Origin: Hippophae tibetana
Taxonomy: Eukaryota; Streptophyta; Magnoliopsida; Rosales; Elaeagnaceae
DNA length: 64,000 nt
Assembly (NCBI GenBank): GCA_037013495.1
Contig: CM072811.1
Coordinates: 25,050,159-25,114,158 of the forward strand
Reading direction: 5' to 3'
Shown here: positions 24,337 through 36,528 of the stretch, piece after piece
Layout: each line of letters opens with the position of its first letter
Position numbering within the stretch: the stretch's first letter is position 1
Program-made: the position numbers and the translations under genes
Notes under the pieces: generated by a model
Told to the model about the DNA's origin: nothing
Database searches by the model: none
The model's input: only the letters and a program-made list of their open reading frames with translations

Positions 24337-27300
24337 CTATTCAAGATCATCAGAATCTTCTCCTGATTCTTCTTGCGATGATATAATTTGAACCATGTGT
24401 TCTGCCCATTCCTCTCGTAAATCATCAAAAATTTGCTGGTCGTAACCCGTCTTGTTCCAACCAAAGAACTACATGTATTCAAAATCAAAATAAGAATATG
24501 ATTTCATTTATTTACAAAAACAAACTCAAATATGTTAAAACTTGTATGTATATGGGTAAAATATATTACCACATCATCAATTGGAATTTTGATATTTGTG
24601 ATGATTTCACTCATAAACTTCATGACATAATAACCACACATGACTCCATTATTTTGTTGTGGAACCTACAAAAAAAAGTGCATGTATACATGAATTTTTA
24701 TATTCGAACATATTTATTATTTAATTGTAAATTTAATAAAATTATTAATATTGAATTGTACATACCATAACTTTTGTCCATATAAGCTTATGAGATTTTT
24801 TAAGGACAATGCCCCTAAACTTGTTCCACAACCTCCATGCCCTATCAAGGTATAAAACGATTAGTTTTTATTAAATATTACAAAAACTAATAGAAAAACT
24901 AATATGTAACTAAATATAACTCTTACATTTCAACAACTGCTTTTGTATCTTTACTCAGTTCTATGGAAGCTGAGTCACAGTACCAAGCATGATTATTGAA
25001 CATATCAATGATTACCAACATCCAATGATCTTGGCCTTGTTCAAACCTTATTGGCCAAGGGATTATCAACTTTTGATTTCTGCTAAGCGTTAATGCTCTA
25101 TCACATAATTGTTTAGCTCTGATGCTAACATCCTTCTCTTGATATTGATTGACATATGAAGAATCATAGAACATTGCTAAATGTGATGAGTGATTATGTT
25201 GAAGTCGATAATAGCAAGCCCTATATATGTATATATATAATTAGATAATATAAATATAATTATATATGTTCTGCATAAATAAAAGAAAACTAACTAGATT
25301 GAGGACTCACCTTGTCCACACTTGAATTATACTTAAATCGATCATTTGATATTCAAATATTTGCAACAAGCACTCGATCGATATATAAGTTTGGCCGATG
25401 TCTACACCAGAAATTTCAATAGGAAGTGGCACAGTCCATCCATCATTTATGCTAGATGCCCTCCCAACAATAGTCATCAAACTGCCAAGATTTCTACTGA
25501 ACTGTAACGCATAAGTATGACTATACTTTTTCCAAGGCTTCTTCTTGAATGACTTGGTGCACGATGATTGGCCACTAGTCATAGATTTAGCACGAGATAC
25601 TTGCTTGGTATCTCTTAAATGTGCCGCATTTAAGAGTTCTAGTATAATAGACTACCAAAAAAGTATCATATATGTATTTTTAGTAACAATATAAGATCAC
25701 ATTAAATAATAGTAGTAAACAAGTGTTATTTTTTAAGTTAAAAAATAGTACCATGTCAAAATTTAGAACAACTTGAATCGACGGCCAAGCCACATACTGT
25801 CCAATCGCCTCTTGGATTGTGGTAGCATCAGAAGGCACAGGTAGTGGACAATCATGAAACAATGATTGATCAATTACTATTCGCCAATGATTAGGCAAAT
25901 ATTGATTATGAATCATCCGATTATCGCTCAATTGTTGTACCGTTCCAATAGCAACATAGTCCGTTGACGAAGGATGTTTCAACAAACATTTCATATTCTG
26001 TAAAAAATTTAAGTGTTATATATAAAAAATAAAACATATAATAAGAATTTAAAAATTTAAATCTTACCACATATGATTCATCAAATAGAGGAGGACTCTC
26101 ATGTGGGGTAGCTATTGGATGTACATTCTCACCAATATGTTCATCTTGGCTTGATTTATGGTAAGAATGTGTAGATTGCATTGGAGAAAATGAACCACTA
26201 CTTGATTGCATGTGCATTCCTGGCATATAATGAAGACCAATAGGATGGCTATATCCCATACTGGATGTAGTTTGAGCACAATGAGATTGTGTGGATGGCA
26301 TGCCTGGCATGGATGGTGGCATGCTTGGCATGGATTGTGGCATGCCTGGAATGGAAGGTGGTATACCTGGCATGGATGGTTGCATGCTTGGCCAATATGG
26401 CATGCCCTGGTTGTAGCATGATGCCATGGCTGACAGTTGTTGTGATTGATGTTCTTTTAGAGTGGCAATCTCACTCATCACGGAGGCCTTAAAGGAGTTG
26501 AATTCTTCTTCAATTTTAGTGTATTTCTCCTTACTTACCGTCTGAGGCTTATGTTTTGGAATTTTAAAATACTCCATAGCACCATCATATTGGCTACCTC
26601 CCTTAACACGACCAGGATGCTCGCGTCCGATTGCATGATATAAAGCATCTCTCCCAGGCTCTTCGATTATTTCACCCCTGTATAGTTTTTTCTTGAACAG
26701 CTCTCTACAAATAATAAAGCACACAAACATATCATTCATTATTACATCAATTATTAAGTATCAGTCAGACTTTTTATCAAACGAAATTACTAACCAACTT
26801 ATTTAATTGTTCTTCTCCTCGTTAACTCATCGGTCTTGCATTCTTCGTTTTGGGAGTCTTTGTTTCTATGTACAATTCCATTCGGGTAACAGGTCTACCC
26901 AATTCAGCTTCCTACATAAATTAGGAAAATTTTATTAACAATGACATGAAATTAAATTGAGAAAAAATAATATAAAAATATTTATAAAATTAAGACAAAT
27001 TAATAATACCATTCGAAATCTAACTTCAGGATTTGAAGACCTCCCAGTACGGTTAGGAAGAATGTTATGCATTTGGACATTCTGATGATCTTCTCTAATA
27101 ATTTGAAATTCTTCTGAACGTCTATAATCCACAAAGTCTTTCCAAACTTGAGGTGTAATCCAGGGGTGTCCTTCAGGGATTTTGTATATCACATTCTCAT
27201 CAAGTGTTTCCAAATATGGAAACACATAATTTTTCGCCAATCTAGAAGTCTTGTATTCCTTCCACGCCTTATTGGCAATCTTATAACACTTGCCCTGCCA

Positions 27301-27666
27301 ATTGTCATCGACTTTGTAACGATTCTGTAAAAACACAGTACAAAAGATTATATATAATACACCTAATATAATATATATATTGATTATAAAATATAAGAGA
27401 CTTACATAAATGGTTATCCATATTTTGAACTTTTCTACATCGGCAACCTCAGAGCAATGATTTATATTGATTGGTATACTGGACTTTGCCAGTCGACCAA
27501 TAGAAGATTTCAATTGTTGACCATTTTCCCCTACTGGATTACCAGTAGCATCAAATTTAACGGGTATTCTATCATTTGGGTTAAGTGGAGCATCAGGTAT
27601 ATTCGCCCAACCCCTTCTTTTCAAATACCCCAATGGATCATTTGGATCTACAAGCTGAATATCCAT
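24337..27666 (-). pseudogene. CACTA second gene: Transposase_24 domain joined to a Ulp1-like (C48) cysteine protease
   Basis: Multi-exon, minus strand. It starts at MDIQLVDPNDPLGYL (about 27666). The first exons carry a Ptta/En/Spm Transposase_24-type domain (WQGKCYKIANKAWKEYKTSRL, FVDYRRSEEFQ). A Met/Pro/Ser-rich spacer follows, with repeats of PSMPGMP (26260-26420). Next comes a C48 peptidase domain. Its likely catalytic residues are all visible: His in GQDHWMLVI, Asp in WYCDSA, and Gln and Cys in QQNNGVMCGYYVM (exon 24570-24665). The last exon is 24337-24468, ending in an acidic tail. C48 enzymes cut SUMO or related tags. Such domains are known on plant Mutator and CACTA elements, with unclear function. 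One stop (TAA, 26822-26824) interrupts the exon at about 26790-26911, unless that exon is skipped. The gene could also be two genes. Confidence 0.75.
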
Positions 27667-27766
27667 GAAATATCTGCAAAAAGTGGAGAAATATAAATTA
27701 ATTGACAATTTTAGAAACACACATATATACAAGAGTTATTACAACAATATAGAACATACATTATGT

Positions 27767-30700
27767 TTAATTAGGTTGTTGATCGTATACATATATTCCT
27801 TCACAATCACTACGAGTCCATGTCGAAGAATCATCATCATCAATTAGATCATCACGTACATTAGGTAATTTATTTGAGAAATTACTAATATTGGTTAATG
27901 TATCAAGCATAGAGTCATCATCTTCTACATCATCACAATGGTAAAACTCTTTTTGTGGAGGCGTTAACACAACAGACCATATTGGATCAATTTGATCGCT
28001 CACGTAAAATACTTGCTTTGCATGAAGTGCTAACGTGAAAGGATCATCTGTGTGACTTATCCTGGATAAATTTACAAGGGTAAATCCAAAATCATCTATT
28101 TTATATCCAACATTGATAACATCTTCGACCCAATCACACAAGAATACTGTCTCATGGAAGACCTCATAATCCAATTCCCAAATCTCTTGTATTATACCAT
28201 AATATGTTCTATCAGAAAGGACAGGATTAACATCTTTTGAACTGGCAAATTGCATAGTTTGTGCAACCATCTTCACCCCACTATTTTGATTTACTCGGAC
28301 TTTGTCCCTAGCTTGAGTCGTAAACCTCGATCCATTTATTGTGAAACTATGAAATGATTTGACATCGAATTTTGGGCCATGTGCAAGCCATTGTAAACTT
28401 TCTGATATTTTATGATTGGGTTTCTTGAGTTCACCATATATCTATGTATACAAAAACACGAAATGTGTTTAGAGCAAAGTTTTAAAACATTGAATATATA
28501 TAGGAAGATACATGCATGATTTTTTGTTTGTGACACTTACGTGGTTGCGAAACCAATTAATAAGCTCTCGCTTATGTTCATCATACAACCATTTTTCTCC
28601 TTCTTCTTTTTTATAACGAGGATCGATCTTCAATAAGTTTAAATGCATCATGTAACGTTATTAAATATATATTAATTTATATATCATCATTAATAGTTAA
28701 ATAGAAGATGAAACAATGAACATCACTTACTCTATGTACGGTTGTGCCTCGTTATTATTTACCAAAATGATTCGGTGTGCTTTTTCCCATCGAGTGCGAT
28801 CAATAAATAATTTCTTACTTCCACCAAGCATAGGGTTACCTACTTGGATCATGTGACGTTCTAAGAATAACTTGTGCGTAGGATTCCCAATTTCAGTGCA
28901 ACCACTAAAGTATTCAGAACAAAACTCAATGGCCTCTTCAACAATGTAGCATTCCACCATGCATCCTTCAGGTCTATATCTATTATTTACATATCCTTTA
29001 AGGACTTGCATATATCTCTCAAAAGGATACATCCACCTTAAGTAAGTAGGACCACATAATTGAACCTCTCGAACTAAATGAACACATAAGTGAATCATTA
29101 TATCGAAGAAAGAAGGAGGAAAATATTTTTCAATTAGACACAAAGTTTCTACAATTTCTTTCTGTAAAGAATTTAACTCGCCAATTGATATAGATTTCTT
29201 GCATATTGTATTGAAGAATTAACAAAGCCGAATTATTGATATTCGAACATGTTTTGGAAGAATTGATCTAATAGCAACTGGTAATAACTGTTGCATTAAG
29301 ATATGACAGTCATGTGATTTCAATCCATACAGTCTCTTATCGGTGATAGACACAAAATTTCTTAAGTTCGATGAGTAACCATCAGGAACTTTCACACCTT
29401 CCAAACATTTACAAAACACATCCTTCTCTTTTGTTGACATTGTATATGATGCTGGTGGCAAGTATGTTCGATTCTTATCATTTTCCACCCTTGGTTCCAA
29501 TTCAGGTCGTATGCCTAGTTTCTTTAAATCCAATCTTGCTTTAATGCCATCCTTTGTTTTTCCAGGTATATTAAGTAAAGTGCCAATCAAGCTTTCACAT
29601 ACATTCTTCTCAATGTGCATGACATCTAAGATGTGACGAATGTGTAGGTCTTTCCAATAAGGCAATTCCCAAAATATTGATTTTTTTTCCAACAACCATT
29701 CAGTTCAAAATCTTTTTCATTTTCACCAATTTCATTAGTTGACCTCCTTCGTTTCCCAGACTTGGTGAGTTTTTTTTTCATCTTTCCATATCGTTTGAAT
29801 GTCATCCCATTCAATTGCCTTAATATCTCAATACCTCGCAAAGGTCGAGTTGCATGATCATGATCTTCTTCATCATCGAACGGTTTCTTTTGGTATCTAA
29901 ACTTGTGTCCAGATGGAAAAAATCTCTTATATCTTCTATAAGACATCTTTCGTCTGTGAACAAGATACTTTGCAGAAGTTCCATCACTACATATAGGACA
30001 TCCCTTGTAACCTTTTGTTGCATGTCCTGATAAGTTTCCGTAGGCAGGAAAATCATTAATTGTCCATAAAAGGACCCCCTTCAAGTTAAAGTATTCTTCT
30101 TTATATGCATCGTAAACATTTACACCATCATTCCACAACGTCTTTAAATCATCTATCAGAGGCTACAAATATACATCAATATCAACACCGGGTTGTTTCG
30201 GTCCTGAGATCAATAATGTTAACATCATGAATTTTCTTTTCATACACAACCAGGGAAGAAGGTTGTATGTTACCATAATTACTGGCCAACAACTATATCT
30301 ACTACTGAGGGAACTATGTGGATTAATTCCATCAGCAGCAATGGCAAGACGCAGATTGCGCGGATCAGATGAAAATTGAGGAGATAAATTATCTACTACT
30401 TTCCAATTTGGAGAATCACAAGGATGACGTAGCACCCCATTATCAGATCGATTATCTGAATGCCAAGTCAACATCTTTGATGTATATTTACTATTGAACA
30501 ACCTTTGAAAGCGAGGGATCGGAGGAAAGTACCAAAGAACCTTTGCAGGCACGCCTTTCTTATGTGTTGTACTCTCATTTGTACCATGCTTCCATCTCGA
30601 TTCTTTACACATAGGACAATCATGTAATGTCTCATATTCTTTTCTATAAATAATGCAATCATTAGGACAAGCGTGAATCTTATGATATTCCATGCCAAAT

Positions 30701-31275
30701 CGACTAAGAGATTTCTTCACTTCATAAATTGAAGATGGAAATTCAATACCCTCAGGAAACATATCGACTAGTAGATTTAGTAATTCTGTGAATCCCTTGT
30801 CAGAAAAACCATGTTTTGCCTTGACATTGTACAAATGAACCAATCCTGACATCTTAGTGTATTTTTTGCATTTTGGATACAACCGTTTTTCGGCATCTTC
30901 TATAAGTTTATTAAAGGTTTCAGGATCATCCTCGTGTAATTCATCTTCAACACCACGAAACATATTTTCTGTCTGTACATTATGATATGATGTATGTAAT
31001 CCACCCACATTCTTATTATACTTTTCTCCATGAGTATTATCAATATTTTCTCCATGATAATACCAACATTTATAGCTCAATAGAATAGCATTACGGATAA
31101 GGTGATACTTAACCTCATCAAATTCATGAAATCGCTCATTTTTACATTTAACGCATGGGCATCGAATCATACTACTTCCAGTATTACTAGTTCTACAAGC
31201 AAATTCCATGAAACTCTTAACTCCAGAAATATAGTCTTGCTCAATTCTACACTTTGACATCCAAGATTTGTCCAT
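27767..31275 (-). pseudogene. CACTA TNP2 transposase (TNPD-like), broken
   Basis: Starts MDKSWMSKCRIEQDY at 31275 with a transposase-associated domain (CPCVKCKN, WYYHGE). The TNP2 catalytic region follows (LAIAADGINPHSS, LLWTINDFPAYGNLSGH, CPIC), then DUF4218-like sequence (HLVREVQLCGPTYLRWMYPFERYM) and DUF4216-like sequence (VFLCDWVEDV, AKQVFYVSD) ending at 27767. Introns split the 3' half (exons near 29143-28727, 28651-28540 and 28440-27767). Breaks: TAG at 30163-30165 before PLIDDL, a frameshift at an eight-base T run (29681-29688), and TAA at 29219-29221. Family members cut the CACTA ends. This copy is very probably inactive, but the damage is slight and points to a fairly recent insertion. 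Confidence 0.88.
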
Positions 31276-32280
31276 TTTCTATTAATGACATTAATTAAAC
31301 ATATTACTTAATTATGTATTATTATATATAAATTTCCTAATTATTAGAATATATATCAAAACATACATAATGCAAAATAATTATCATTTTAATCATTTTA
31401 CAAAATCATTTATATACAAATTAAAAAATAAACAGTTCATGTTTCATGAATATATATATAAAAACCAATCACGCGGTTGATTCTAATTTCTAAGCATGTT
31501 ACTATATCATAATTACAAAGTAATATTAATTATACGTATAAATAAATTTATCCACGCAAACCCACAAAACATTTCACATATTATTGAATACATACAAGTA
31601 ATAATTCAAACATTATTATTACAAGCAAACAAAAAAACATAACTAAATCAAAAATTTATACAAAATATAAAACAAATTGATCGAATAATAAGCTAGCTAC
31701 ATGCATTCTGCATAAACTAAGTCAAACATATTTTTTAGGTGTAAAGTGGCAGATAATAGACTTACCTTTGTTTTTCAGCAATTTAAATTGTAAATGTATC
31801 TTAAGTTGATATATATTTACAGAAGTGCTCTCTGAATGAACTTTTAACAAAAGTGCTTGTGGAACCGCACGCGTTGGATATAAAACCAAAAGATATATAA
31901 TACATTTGAAGTAGTTAATTCAAGTTATTTAACCACACAAAGAAACTGCCCAAGTAAAACCCAAATCGAGATGTTAGGTTTTTAATTAACGAATAAAAAT
32001 ACGTTGTTCCTAATTAACGAAATACATTTACACGCTGATAAAATTAGCACAAATTTACACGTTGTTCCTAATATACCCATAAACATGTTTTAACATTTTG
32101 CTAAAAAAAAGAACTGACAGATAATATTATGAGAAGAGAAATATAACTTACAAACGTCCGTTCAAATGGTGGTTAGAGGTGGCCGGAAATGTAGAACGAA
32201 GGTGGCGCACGATTAAGATTTTGGGAGAAAATGGGAGTGAGGAAAGGAGAGGAAGAAGAAAACTGGAAATCTGCGTACAA
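31276..32280 (-). other. inner CACTA 5' non-coding region (promoter side of TNP2)
   Basis: About 1 kb of AT-rich DNA between the transposase start and the right subterminal repeats. It probably contains the element promoter and leader exon. No open frame of note. Confidence 0.5.
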
Positions 32281-32299
32281 AATGAGATGTTAAGGCATA

Positions 32300-32510
32300 T
32301 ATTACGTGGATAGCGTCGGTTAACCACGTCAACCGACGCTACGCTACGTGGATAGCGTTGGTTGACGTGGTTAACCGACGCTATCCACGAAGCATAGCGT
32401 CGGTTGACGTGGTTAACCGACGCTATCCACGTAGCCTAGCATCGGTTGACGTGGACAACCGATTTTAAATTCATTAAAAGTCGGTTTTTGGTAAAAACCG
32501 ACTTTACACA
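32300..32510. repeat. inner CACTA right subterminal repeat block
   Basis: Several direct and inverted copies of a unit like TACGTGGATAGCGTCGGTT and its complement AACCGACGCTATCCACG. A near-perfect palindrome (AAGTCGGTTTTTGG, then TAAAAACCGACTT) lies at about 32478-32506. Subterminal repeats of this kind bind the TNPA-type protein in En/Spm. Confidence 0.85.
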
Positions 32511-32517
32511 TCGACTT

Positions 32518-32540
32518 ATATACCCCTTTTTGTAGTAGTG
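32518..32540 (-). repeat. inner CACTA right terminal inverted repeat
   Basis: Complement of the left terminus, ending TTTTTGTAGTAGTG. Confidence 0.93.
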
Positions 32541-32543
32541 TAT

Positions 32544-32715
32544 GCTACGTGGATAACATCGGTTGTAGGTGTTAACCGATGCTACGCTACGTGGATAGCG
32601 TCAGTTCACCACGTTAACCGACGCTACGTCCTACGTGGATAGCATCGATTCACACGTAGAACCGATGCTACGTCCTACGTGGATAGCATCGATTCACACG
32701 TAGAACCGATGCTAC
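32544..32715. repeat. outer CACTA subterminal repeat block
   Basis: Tandem units of roughly 45-50 bp containing CTACGTGGATAGCATCG and the complementary-type ACCGATGCTACG. Two nearly identical copies are adjacent at about 32625-32715. Confidence 0.8.
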
Positions 32716-33272
32716 ACACGTGGATAATTTTTTTTTCTCTTCTTTCTTCCCCAGACATAAACTATTCCAAGCACTACATAACTCTCAAAAACCCAAAACC
32801 TCATCCACTTCTCTTCCACTCTTTCTCATTTTCCGGCCACTTACGACCACCAATTTCAACGTTGTTTAATGGTTTTTCTTCATCTATAACTAATCTTTTA
32901 GATCCCCTAATTTTTAAAGCAAAATACTGAAAACAATTATACCCATTTATCACTTACAAAACATCATTTTTTCTTCATTTTCTTCATTTTGTCACTTCAT
33001 TTACTCTTGTAAGTATTTCTATTAATCCTACGCACTTATTATTAATATTTTTTCTGTTATTATGTGTTATTATTTATGTGTATAAATTTTTGTATTATAT
33101 ATGTAAGTTTATATTATAACATCAGGAGAAAATATATGATGATCTTGAATAACATAGGACAATACCATGTTAATTTTACTATTATTAATTAATATTTTAT
33201 TTTTCAATTATTTATATTATTTAAACTATTTGTTAAATAATTTTTTTTTACTATTATTTAATAATCGAATAC

Positions 33273-33454
33273 AGGTTTTAATTAAAAGTAAAGTCGATTC
33301 ACGTGTTGAACCAACTTTAAATTGGTTTAAAGTGGATTTTTAACAATTTTTAATACTTTTTTTAGGTTTTAATTAAAAGTAAAGTCGATTCACGTGTTGA
33401 ACCAACTTTAAATTAGTTTAAAGTGGATTTTTAACAATCTTTAATACTTTTTTT
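33273..33454. repeat. 91-bp tandem duplication at the right end of the outer CACTA
   Basis: Two 91-bp copies (33273-33363 and 33364-33454), each beginning AGGTTTTAATTAAAAG and containing AAAGTCGATTCACGTG. They lie directly inside the right terminus. Confidence 0.88.
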
Positions 33455-33468
33455 TTATAATAGTGCGA

Positions 33469-34470
33469 AATATACTCAATAACCATTAATGTATATAAAA
33501 TATATATGTTAAATATATTATATTTTTAATATATTAAATATCAACGATAATAATATTAATTATATTTAAATAAAGTAATAATTAATCACTATTATATATA
33601 ATCAGTGATCAATTACTTACAAAACTTACAACCATTTTTATTACGGCTATTATATTCAAAATGTTATCATTATTATCAAATTAAACAGAAAAGATTAATT
33701 AATCATTAACAATTAATAATTAATTATAAAACTTATCTTGATTCTTATCTCAAATATAATAATATCATGTTATATTTATTTTGTTGACGAGATAAATATA
33801 TTATTCATCTCCGTAAAATTAATTTTCTCTTTTATTTACATTTTTTTTATAAACTATATAAACAAATATATAATTATTAGATCAATAGAAAATATATATC
33901 GATTATATAATGCATTAAGATGATTTAAATATACATGTTAATTAATATTTACTAATTTTTAAGAGTCTATTCATAGATTGTATATAACATTCTTTATGTA
34001 TCGCAGGACAAAATCCATTTTCAATACTGGATTATGACAAAAACTCCAAGACCTTAGATTTTAAAAAGAGCCTAACTAAATTTATGAGACCAAATAGTGG
34101 TGTAAGTCTATTTAAAAAATAAAAATTGTACACGTTTAAAGTTATTACATATTAATTTGTGCTTAAACTATTTAGGTATAAAAAATGGTTTGAACTATTT
34201 AAAACTAGAAATTGCATATTGAAATATAAAAACATAACTATTTAAACACCCATTTTATTAGACACTCCTGCATGCATAATTAAATATTTGAGATTAAGAT
34301 GGGTTAGTGTTTTTTAATTTTGTCTTCTTTTCTTTAACAAAGTGTTTGTTTATTTAATTGAAGTGATAAAAATACCTTCATAATCTCACGTGTACCACCA
34401 TACATATAAAAAATTCATAAATAAATGAAAAATTTGATTAAATTGGTACATCTTTTAAATGAGAATATTG
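33469..34470. other. AT-rich spacer
   Basis: Nothing recognised. Confidence 0.6.
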
Positions 34471-35009
34471 ACAATAACATAAAAATACATATATAAAATA
34501 TATAAATTAATTACTATTTATAATTCAAAGAGTTTAAAATTAATAATTATTTATATCAATTCAATAAATGTTGATTTATATTTATTATGAATATTATATG
34601 CTTATATGATCAATAAAATCAGTAAAAGAATATCAAAAAAATTAACATTTGAATTTAGCAACATATCTTCACAATATTTCATAACAAGATGTTGAGTTTT
34701 AATGATAACTTTTGATGTCTTTAATGTCAATTGCAAGAACTAGCAATAAGTTGGTAGGAGTACTAATAATGTCATAAAAATACATATATAAAATATATAA
34801 ATTAATTTATATTTATGATTCAAATTATTTAAGATTAATAATTATCTATACTAATTCAATAAATATTGATTTATGTTAATTATGATTATTTTATGCTTAT
34901 ATGATCAACAAAATCAACAAAAAAAAAATATCAAAAAAATCAGAATTTGAATTTAATAACATATTTTGGTAAGATTTCATAAACAAGCTACTGAGTTTTA
35001 ATCATATTT
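34471..35009. repeat. diverged direct duplication of about 240 bp, two copies
   Basis: 34471-34710 and about 34764-35009 share the same order of blocks (CATAAAAATACATATATAAA, TTCAATAAAT, TTATGCTTATATGATCAA, GAGTTTTAAT). They are separated by about 55 bp. Identity is clearly below 90 percent by eye. Confidence 0.75.
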
Positions 35010-36245
35010 TTTTATTATGATATTCAATTTAGATGATTCAAGTTAATATAAAAAGCTAAAATATTTATCTACAATTTTATATTTCACAAAGAATATCCAA
35101 ATTGAATTATTTCAAGCCAAAAAATGAGCTAAATATTGAAATATATGGCATTTGCACATTTTTTAGTATTTCTTATATATCTTTTTGTCTAAACATTCAA
35201 ATTAAATAATTCTTGATTATATTAAAAGTTAAGAAATTTATCTATAATTAATATTTTTAAAATATATTTCACATTAATTAGCTTGAAGGAGAAAACAGTT
35301 TAATATTAACAAAATTTAACAAATCTTTATACTCCAACATTATAAATAGGTAGGACATTCTATACTTAAAAAGCATCATAAAATTACAAAGATTTCTTAC
35401 TTTTTTCCTATTAGTATTTCTCTCTAGAATTTGTGTGAATAATTTGTAAGCTATGCTAAAATTAGAGTAAGGTTAAAAAGAGTTTAATTGTATAGTTTTT
35501 CTATTCCATTCTTTTTATCTTATAAGTATTTTATAGTTTATATTTTTATTTTGAGAAATTAGTTTGTTGTTTTTTTTATATAATTAATATATTATATTTT
35601 TTAGTTTAATATGAATTTAGTAATTCTTTTAAGCGTAACTTTTAGTTTATAATTATTATATTTATTTTATAAGTTGGTTTTTTATTACGATATAATTGTT
35701 TTGATATATTATCGATATTAGATAATTTATAATGATAATTATTAATTGTTATTCAATGATATTATTTTTTCATAATAAATACATTAATTTTTGTTATTAA
35801 TTTTCAACTTTATTTATTTCAATTTTTTCTTTGTGATGTGAAGCAAGTAATTAAATAATTAAGTAATAAATAAGAATCAAAATTTGTAATATTGAAACAA
35901 AAACAATTAAGTGAATCTTGAAACCTTGTTATTTAAAATTGATTTTATTTTCTTTCACAATTCTTATTTTTAATTATTATATTTTTTTATTTCTCAATTA
36001 TCATTTCATTTATTATTCTGTGATAACCTTTTTATTAATTTATTTTGTTTTCTTATATAATGTAATACTACATTAATTTCTTAGTTAAAGGTAACAATTT
36101 TGAGCATAATCAGATATCACTAAGGTATTAAAAAAAAATATAACTAAAAAATGATATTAAAAGTAAAATCGTGGTATTATTAAAATAACGAATTTGCTTT
36201 ACTTAAAAGCCAAACAATTATAGAAATTAAGTTTACAATTAAACC
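35010..36245. other. AT-rich spacer
   Basis: Nothing recognised. Confidence 0.6.
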
Positions 36246-36248
36246 GCA

Positions 36249-36404
36249 TTTGGTTGGAATGAATAAGTCTAGGAGTGAAATTATTTTCACACATTCTTAA
36301 TTTGTTTGTATCATATACATGGAATGTAATGTGAATAATTTCTAAAAGAAATGAAATTATTATTCCACCACCCCTTTATGAATTATTATTCCATTCCTTC
36401 CAAC
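36249..36404. mobile_element. possible short MITE remnant
   Basis: Imperfect inverted ends: TTTGGTTGGAATGAATAA at the left and, on the opposite strand at the right, GTTGGAAGGAATGGAATAAT. About 155 bp, no coding content. I saw no clear target duplication, so this is tentative. Confidence 0.4.
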
Positions 36405-36409
36405 TATAT

Positions 36410-36528
36410 AAAACCTTAAAATTTTAAAATCTCAAAACCTTAAATCTTAAATGTTAAAATCCTAAATATTAAAACCCTAAATACTAAAATCCTAACCCAT
36501 AAATACTAAAATCCTAAAACCTTAAACT
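36410..36528. repeat. degenerate telomere-like (CCCTAAA-type) tract
   Basis: Repeated variants of AAACCTTAAA, AAAACCCTAAA and AAAATCCTAA over about 120 bp. It resembles a decayed interstitial plant telomere repeat. Simple AT-rich drift is an alternative. Confidence 0.5.

Larger units (their letters stand above)
23388..32540 (-). mobile_element. inner CACTA (En/Spm) DNA transposon, 9153 bp
   Basis: Inverted termini CACTACTACAAAAAGGGGTA at 23388 and its exact complement ending at 32540. Flanked by a perfect 3-bp duplication TAT (23385-23387 and 32541-32543). The coding genes run on the minus strand: first a TNP2-type transposase, then a gene with a Transposase_24 domain followed by a C48 protease. 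Subterminal repeats lie near both ends. The transposase gene has two stops and a frameshift, so this copy is probably not autonomous, although the TIRs are perfect. Confidence 0.95.
23236..33465. mobile_element. outer CACTA-type element, about 1.07 kb without its insert
   Basis: The left end is CACTATTATAGAAAAAGG (23236). The right end at 33465 reads, on the opposite strand, CACTATTATAAAAAAAAAG. A 3-bp target duplication CGA flanks it (23233-23235 and 33466-33468). CACTA elements have such TIRs and 3-bp duplications. Only 152 bp of this element lie left of the inner element and 922 bp right of it (32544-33465). Subtracting the insert and its TSD leaves about 1074 bp with no coding sequence, so it is a small non-autonomous member. 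Its subterminal repeats resemble those of the inner element (AAGTCGATTCACGTG and GATAGCGTCAGTT types). Confidence 0.82.

Noticed and set aside
26206-26492. Plus-strand Trp/His-rich repeats (MACLAW, WHAWHG)
   Set aside because: Complement of the Met/Pro-rich spacer of the CACTA second gene.
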